Of a stretch of DNA of 64,000 nucleotides, positions 59,184 through 64,000 are shown in pieces (within the stretch, counting starts at the first letter, position 1; each line of letters starts with the position of its first letter). The stretch is from CAILHX01 sp046155285. GTDB lineage: Bacteria; Pseudomonadota; Gammaproteobacteria; Burkholderiales; Methylophilaceae. The stretch covers positions 62,001 to 126,000 of the forward strand of contig JBJXEA010000010.1 in assembly GCA_046155285.1 (NCBI GenBank), given 5' to 3'. The translations under genes were made by a program, and so were the position numbers. Below the pieces are notes generated by a model, which searched no databases, was not told the origin of the DNA, and was given only the letters and a program-made list of their open reading frames with translations.

Positions 59184-60631
59184 CATTGGATGCTGTGCAG
59201 AATGGCGTAAGCGCAGAGCTCCATCATGCGCTGCGGGAACAAACCCAGCGCCAGCATGGCGAGGCCATTGAGGCTGAGTATCACGGCCATGTCCATAGGT
59301 GGCTTGATGGGTTCTTTGTCCAGCGGCTCGTCGAAGTAGATGAGCTTGACCACACGCAGGTAGTAAAACGCGCCTATGGCTGCCATCAGCACTGCGAATA
59401 CCACTAGCCACACGAAGCCCGCTTGCAATGCCGCTTGTAACACGGCGAATTTAGCGTAGAAACCTATCGTGGGTGGCACGCCGGCCATGGAGAACATCAG
59501 CAGCAGCATGAGGAAGGCGTACCAGGGGTGACGTTGATTCAGGCCACGCAGGTCGTCCAATTCTTCGGCCTCGAAGCCTTTGCGCGACAGCAGCAATATC
59601 ATGCCGAAGCCGCCCAAGGTCATCAGCACGTAGGCGGCGGTGTAGAACATGGAGGAAATGAAGCCGTTGAGGTTGCCGCTCAAGAAGCCGTATAAGATGA
59701 AGCCGACATGCGAGATGGTGGAATAGGCCAACATACGTTTCAGATTGGTTTGGGCGATGGCGGTGATGTTGCCGATGATGAGCGACATGACGGCCATGAT
59801 GACTAGCATACCTTGCCAATCCGCCACCATGCCTTGCAGGCCTTGAATCAACAAGCGCATGACGAGAGCAAAAGCGGCCAACTTGGTGACTGAGCCAATG
59901 AACAGCGTCACCGCCGTGGGTGAGCCGTGATACACGTCTGGTATCCACATATGGAACGGCACCGCACCCAGCTTGAACGCCAGACCAGCGACTATAAACA
60001 CAAGACCCAGCACCAACACAGCGTGGTCGCCAGTCGCCGCCCAAATGGACGCATTGATTTCGCCGATAGAAAGCGTGCCGGTCGCGCCATAGAACATGGA
60101 CATGCCGTAGAGCAACATACCGGAGGCTAGTGCGCCTAGGACGAAGTATTTCATGGCGGCTTCGGTGGCACGGGCGTTATCACGGTCTAGCGCCACCAAT
60201 GAGTAGAGGCACAGCGAAAGCAGCTCTAAACCCATGTACAGACTGAGTAAATTCGCGCCTGATACCATCACCATCATGCCCAGCATAGCGAGCAGTACCA
60301 GCACATAGAATTCGCCGCGATACATGCCACGTAAAGCAATATAGGTGCGGGTATAAATCAGCACCATCGAGGTGGCAAGATAGATCATCAACTTCAACAC
60401 ATCCGCCATCGGGTCGTCCACGAACATGCCACTGAAAGCCAGTGAGACGGATGGGATGTGCGTCAATATAGTCATCGCCGCCGCGCCCAACAAAGTGATT
60501 TGGCTGAGTGAGAAGGTGATAAAACGCGTCTTTTCCGTCAAGAATAGGTCAACGAGCAGAATCACCATAGCCATGGTCAGCACGAAAACTTCGGGCAGCG
60601 CAGTGATGATGTCGCTCATTATGTTATCCAT
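59183..60631 (-). CDS. nuoN: NADH-quinone oxidoreductase subunit N
   Basis: A 482-residue antiporter-like membrane subunit of complex I with about 14 helices. It shows YVLVLLAMLGMMVMVSGANL, GLELLSLCLYSLVAL with the conserved Glu, and KLGAVPFHMWIPDVYHGSPT with the conserved Lys, followed by a third Lys region. The frame allows GTG at 60634, ATG at 60631 or ATG at 60619; 60631 overlaps the nuoM stop as TGATG with a G-rich site upstream. It is the last nuo gene of the run. Confidence 0.96.
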   Translation of the reverse strand: MDNIMSDIITALPEVFVLTMAMVILLVDLFLTEKTRFITFSLSQITLLGAAAMTILTHIPSVSLAFSGMFVDDPMADVLKLMIYLATSMVLIYTRTYIALRGMYRGEFYVLVLLAMLGMMVMVSGANLLSLYMGLELLSLCLYSLVALDRDNARATEAAMKYFVLGALASGMLLYGMSMFYGATGTLSIGEINASIWAATGDHAVLVLGLVFIVAGLAFKLGAVPFHMWIPDVYHGSPTAVTLFIGSVTKLAAFALVMRLLIQGLQGMVADWQGMLVIMAVMSLIIGNITAIAQTNLKRMLAYSTISHVGFILYGFLSGNLNGFISSMFYTAAYVLMTLGGFGMILLLSRKGFEAEELDDLRGLNQRHPWYAFLMLLLMFSMAGVPPTIGFYAKFAVLQAALQAGFVWLVVFAVLMAAIGAFYYLRVVKLIYFDEPLDKEPIKPPMDMAVILSLNGLAMLALGLFPQRMMELCAYAILHSIQ

Positions 60632-62121
60632 CACATCGCCCCCGGAATCTTGGTTTGCGCCAGATGCGCGAGTAGCTGAGTAACCGTGGCGTGGGTCATT
60701 TCAGTCAGCGGCAGCGGATAGAGACCAACGGCCAGAGTCATCACCGCGAGTATGCTCAAGAACAAAAACTCACGGCGGTTGATGTCGGTGAGCTCCGCCA
60801 CATGATGGTTGGCGACGTCCCCAAAATACACACGCTTCACCATCCACAGCGTATAAGCCGCGCCAAAGATGAGCGTGGTTGCAGCGAGAAAAGCAAACCA
60901 GAAATTAGCCTGCAACGCCCCCAGAATCACCATGAATTCGCCCACAAAACCGGAGGTGCCTGGCAGGCCAGTATTGGCCATGGCAAACAGCACGGCAAAC
61001 GCCGTAAATACCGGCATGGTGTTGACCACACCGCCGTAATCAGCGATCTGGCGTGAGTGCATGCGGTCATATAACACGCCCACGCACAGAAACAACGCGC
61101 CGGAGACGAAGCCATGCGAGATCATCTGCACAATGCCGCCTTCCATGCCCAGCGGGTTGAAGATGAAGAAGCCCAGCGTGACGAAGCCCATGTGTGAAAT
61201 GGAGGAATAGGCGATGAGTTTTTTCATGTCTTGCTGCACCAGTGCGACAAAAGCGATGTAAATGACGGCGATCAAAGACAAGGTAATCACAAAATCGGCT
61301 AAGTAATGCGAAGCATCCGGCGCGATAGGCATGGCGAAACGCAAGAAACCATACGCCCCCAATTTCAACGCAATTGCCGCCAGCACCACAGAGCCACCAG
61401 TAGGCGCTTCCACGTGGGCATCCGGCAACCAGGTATGCACTGGCCACATCGGCACCTTGACCGAAAACGCGGCAAAGAAGGCGAGAAAAATGAGAATCTG
61501 CACATTCAGCGGCATCGGCAATTGGTAGTAATCCACCAGCTCAAAGCTATTGGTTTGCAAGAATAAATAGATGAACGCCACCAGCATCAACAGCGAACCG
61601 ACCAGGGTATAGAGGAAGAACTTGATCGTCGCATAGACACGATTCGGCCCGCCCCATACACCGATAATCAAAAACATGGGAATGAGCATGGCCTCCCAAA
61701 ACACGTAAAACAGGATGGCGTCTATCGCCGAGAACACGCCTATCATCAGCCCCGACATGATGAGAAAAGCGGCGTTATACTGCGCGATGCGGCTCTTGAT
61801 GACCTCCCAACCCGCCAGTACGACGATTACTGTAGTGAAGCTGGTGAGCAGGATAAGTGGTACGGCGATGCCGTCTGCCCCCAAGTGGTAATGAATGTTG
61901 AAGCTGGGAATCCAGTTGTAACCTTCTTCAAACTGAAAGCCGCCATCGGCGCGGTTGAAGCGCGTCCACAAAGGCAAAGTAACCAGAAAGCTCAGCACAC
62001 TGCCGACCAACGCCACCCAACGCGCCACATGGGCATTGCGGTCGCCGCCGGTGAATAGCACGGCAATGCCGGAGAATATCGGCACCCAGATGGACAATGT
62101 GAGGAGTTGGTTATCGAACAT
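60631..62121 (-). CDS. nuoM: NADH-quinone oxidoreductase subunit M
   Basis: A 496-residue proton-pumping subunit of complex I. LFYVFWEAMLIPMFLIIGVW contains the key Glu. VKVPMWPVHTWLPDAHVEAP and LKLGAYGFLRFAMP contain the channel Lys residues, and QQDMKKLIAYSSISHMGFV is the classic motif. Length is normal. It starts directly after the nuoL stop with no gap (62121/62122). Confidence 0.97.
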   Translation of the reverse strand: MFDNQLLTLSIWVPIFSGIAVLFTGGDRNAHVARWVALVGSVLSFLVTLPLWTRFNRADGGFQFEEGYNWIPSFNIHYHLGADGIAVPLILLTSFTTVIVVLAGWEVIKSRIAQYNAAFLIMSGLMIGVFSAIDAILFYVFWEAMLIPMFLIIGVWGGPNRVYATIKFFLYTLVGSLLMLVAFIYLFLQTNSFELVDYYQLPMPLNVQILIFLAFFAAFSVKVPMWPVHTWLPDAHVEAPTGGSVVLAAIALKLGAYGFLRFAMPIAPDASHYLADFVITLSLIAVIYIAFVALVQQDMKKLIAYSSISHMGFVTLGFFIFNPLGMEGGIVQMISHGFVSGALFLCVGVLYDRMHSRQIADYGGVVNTMPVFTAFAVLFAMANTGLPGTSGFVGEFMVILGALQANFWFAFLAATTLIFGAAYTLWMVKRVYFGDVANHHVAELTDINRREFLFLSILAVMTLAVGLYPLPLTEMTHATVTQLLAHLAQTKIPGAM

Positions 62122-64000
62122 TTAATTCTTCATGAATAAGGTAAGTAGCAGGAACGCGCCGATAATCATGGCGAAGGCGTAATGGTAGATTAGGCCCGAT
62201 TGCAACTGGCGCACCACCAGAGAAATACGCCCTATCAGCCGCGCTGTGCCGTTGACCAATATGCCGTCAATAATGGTCACTTCGCCGATTTGCCAAAGTT
62301 TATTGCCTATAAAGCGTGCGCCACCCGCTAGGTATTTTTCGTTGAAACTATCAAAGCCATACTTGTTTTCCATGATGTTGTAGAGCGCGATGCAGCGACG
62401 CTTGATCATCATCGGGATATGCGGGCGACGCATATAGAAGAAATGCGCCAACACCACACCAGCCGCGGCCAACAGAAACGGCATGGTGACGAAACTATGC
62501 AAACCCATGGCGAAAGCGCCCTGGAATTCATGTGCCAATTCGTGCATGGCGGGGTGCGCGTGGTGATTCACAAAAATCACGTCTTTGAAAAAATCTCCAA
62601 AGAGCATGGGTTGAATGGTAAGGCCGCCGATGAAGAGAGAAGGTATCGCTAGCATAATGAGTGGAATGGTCACCACCCAAGGTGACTCGTGCGGAGTTCC
62701 GTGATGCTCGTCGTGGCCGTGGTGGTCATTGTGCTTTTCATCATGCGCATCTGCTTCGTGAGCCTCATGATGCGCTTCAGTGCTGAAGCGTGGCTTGCCG
62801 TGGAACACCAAGAAATACATACGAAAAGAATAAAACGCCGTCACAAAAACGCCCACCATCACCGCAAAATAGGCAAAGCCACTTCCAGTGATATGCGTAG
62901 CCGCAACGGCCTCGATAATGGAATCCTTGGAATAAAACCCAGACAAAAATGGCGTGCCTATCAGCGCCAGAGAGCCCACCAGTGAGGTGATCCAGGTAAT
63001 CGGCATATATTTGCGCAGGCCACCCATTTTGCGAATGTCTTGCTCGTGGTGCATGCCCATAATCACCGAGCCAGCCGCGAGGAACAGCAAGGCTTTGAAG
63101 AAGGCATGTGTCATCAGGTGGAAAATGGCCACCGAGTAAGCCGATGCCCCTAGCGCTACCGTCATGTAGCCCAGCTGCGAAAGAGTGGAATACGCTACCA
63201 CGCGCTTGATGTCATTCTGGATGATGCCGAGGAAACCCATGAACAGCGCGGTAATCGCGCCTATGATCATCACCGTTGAAAGTGCAGTAGTGGAAAGCTC
63301 AAACAAAGGCGACATACGCGCCACCATAAAGATGCCCGCCGTCACCATCGTCGCGGCGTGGATCAACGCAGAAATAGGCGTAGGGCCTTCCATAGAATCA
63401 GGCAGCCACACATGCAATGGAACTTGCGCCGATTTACCCATCGCCCCCACAAACAGCAGCAAACAAGTCACTGTCATCAACGACCATTCGGTGCCGGGAA
63501 TGATGCTCACCGTGGCATCGGCAAACTCAGGCGCGACTGAGAACACGGCGGCGTAATCCAGGCTGCCCAGATAGTGCAGCACCATGCCTATGCCCAGCAA
63601 AAAACCGAAGTCGCCGACGCGATTGACGAGGAAGGCTTTCATGTTGGCGTAAACCGCAGTGGGTCGCTTAAACCAGAAGCCGATCAACAGATAAGACACC
63701 AGTCCTACGGCCTCCCAGCCAAAGAACAACTGCATGAAGTTGTTGGACATGACCAACATCAACATGGCGAAAGTAAACAAAGATATATAGCTAAAGAAAC
63801 GGCTGTAGCCCGGATCTTCCGCCATATAGCCTATGGTGTAGATATGCACCATGAGCGAAACGAAGGTCACCACTACCATCATCATGGCGGATAAAGAATC
63901 TATCAAAAAGCCGACTTCAAAGCTGGTGTCGCCGCTGGTGAGCCAGGTGTAGACCGCGCCATTAAAGGTGCGGCCAGCCAGCACGTCTTGCAACACGCAT
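62122..64000 (-). CDS. nuoL: NADH-quinone oxidoreductase subunit L (5' end off window)
   Basis: The largest antiporter-like subunit of complex I. The visible 626 codons lack roughly the first 45-50 residues: the frame stays open past the window edge, and the apparent GTG at 63996 is internal. Visible marks are FFGWEAVGLVSYLLIGFW, KSAQVPLHVWLPDSMEGPTP, HAATMVTAGIFMVAR and QNDIKRVVAYSTLSQLGYM. The C-terminal horizontal helix and anchor are present. A His/Asp/Glu-rich loop lies at about visible residues 395-430, between two late membrane segments. Confidence 0.96.
   Translation of the reverse strand, partial: CVLQDVLAGRTFNGAVYTWLTSGDTSFEVGFLIDSLSAMMMVVVTFVSLMVHIYTIGYMAEDPGYSRFFSYISLFTFAMLMLVMSNNFMQLFFGWEAVGLVSYLLIGFWFKRPTAVYANMKAFLVNRVGDFGFLLGIGMVLHYLGSLDYAAVFSVAPEFADATVSIIPGTEWSLMTVTCLLLFVGAMGKSAQVPLHVWLPDSMEGPTPISALIHAATMVTAGIFMVARMSPLFELSTTALSTVMIIGAITALFMGFLGIIQNDIKRVVAYSTLSQLGYMTVALGASAYSVAIFHLMTHAFFKALLFLAAGSVIMGMHHEQDIRKMGGLRKYMPITWITSLVGSLALIGTPFLSGFYSKDSIIEAVAATHITGSGFAYFAVMVGVFVTAFYSFRMYFLVFHGKPRFSTEAHHEAHEADAHDEKHNDHHGHDEHHGTPHESPWVVTIPLIMLAIPSLFIGGLTIQPMLFGDFFKDVIFVNHHAHPAMHELAHEFQGAFAMGLHSFVTMPFLLAAAGVVLAHFFYMRRPHIPMMIKRRCIALYNIMENKYGFDSFNEKYLAGGARFIGNKLWQIGEVTIIDGILVNGTARLIGRISLVVRQLQSGLIYHYAFAMIIGAFLLLTLFMKN

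Noticed and set aside
1..64000. Prophage, integrative element or insertion sequence
   Set aside because: No integrase, transposase, phage structural gene or target-site duplication with terminal inverted repeats was seen; palindromes found are small non-coding repeats.

Overview
The window reads as a chromosomal segment of a betaproteobacterium, most likely a member of the Nitrosomonadales (Gallionellaceae-like). This is inferred from gene content and not from a search. The clues are a nuoL-nuoM-nuoN-DUF2818 tail of complex I, a 'probable DNA repair' PD-(D/E)XK protein, infC-rpmI-rplT-pheS-pheT-ihfA-merR order, uvrC-pgsA-tRNA-Gly-tRNA-Cys order, rluB-scpB-scpA next to trpS, and dispersed palindromic repeats of the kind common in betaproteobacteria. 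No phage, transposase, integrase or CRISPR array was seen.

Layout. 1-2.3 kb: start of an off-window gene, tldD, a DoxX membrane protein and the relic of a MazF/PemK toxin. 2.3-4.8 kb: two exported proteins of unknown function that share a domain. 5-15 kb: housekeeping block (rlmD, rluB, scpB, scpA, trpS, M50 protease, yciO, rnm, yciB, yciI, bolA), interrupted between scpA and trpS by small toxin-antitoxin-like genes and a degenerate protease fused to an Adhesin_E-like domain. 15.4-19.9 kb: periplasmic PpiC foldase, dcd, a 72-residue protein, an Orn/Lys/Arg decarboxylase and folA.

19.9-37.6 kb: the dominant feature, a two-partner secretion locus on the minus strand. It runs tpsB (outer-membrane FhaC-like pore), tpsA (a 5081-residue exoprotein built largely of near-identical 70-93-residue beta-strand repeats) and a FecR-domain exported protein whose ribosome binding site and start codon lie inside the last codons of tpsA.

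37.7-47 kb: tRNA-Cys, tRNA-Gly, pgsA, uvrC, a tautomerase, a family-5-type uracil-DNA glycosylase, a Crp/Fnr regulator, the RecB-like repair protein carrying in-frame repeat insertions, nudJ and mnmA. 46.9-54.3 kb: merR-ihfA-pheT-pheS-rplT-rpmI-infC-thrS and tRNA-Val, all read leftward. infC apparently starts at a rare ATA. 54.4-59 kb: exported glutathione peroxidase, a group II PLP decarboxylase, a RelBE pair coupled to a secreted-protein gene, a membrane-bound monoheme c-type cytochrome and DUF2818. 59.1-64 kb: nuoN, nuoM and nuoL; nuoL runs off the right edge.

Starts were revised from the longest open frame wherever a ribosome binding site or overlap favoured another codon. The least explained material is the tpsA/tpsB/fecR locus, the paralogous exported pair at 2.3-4.8 kb, the pseudo-protease near 9.2-10.3 kb and the secreted protein joined to relBE.
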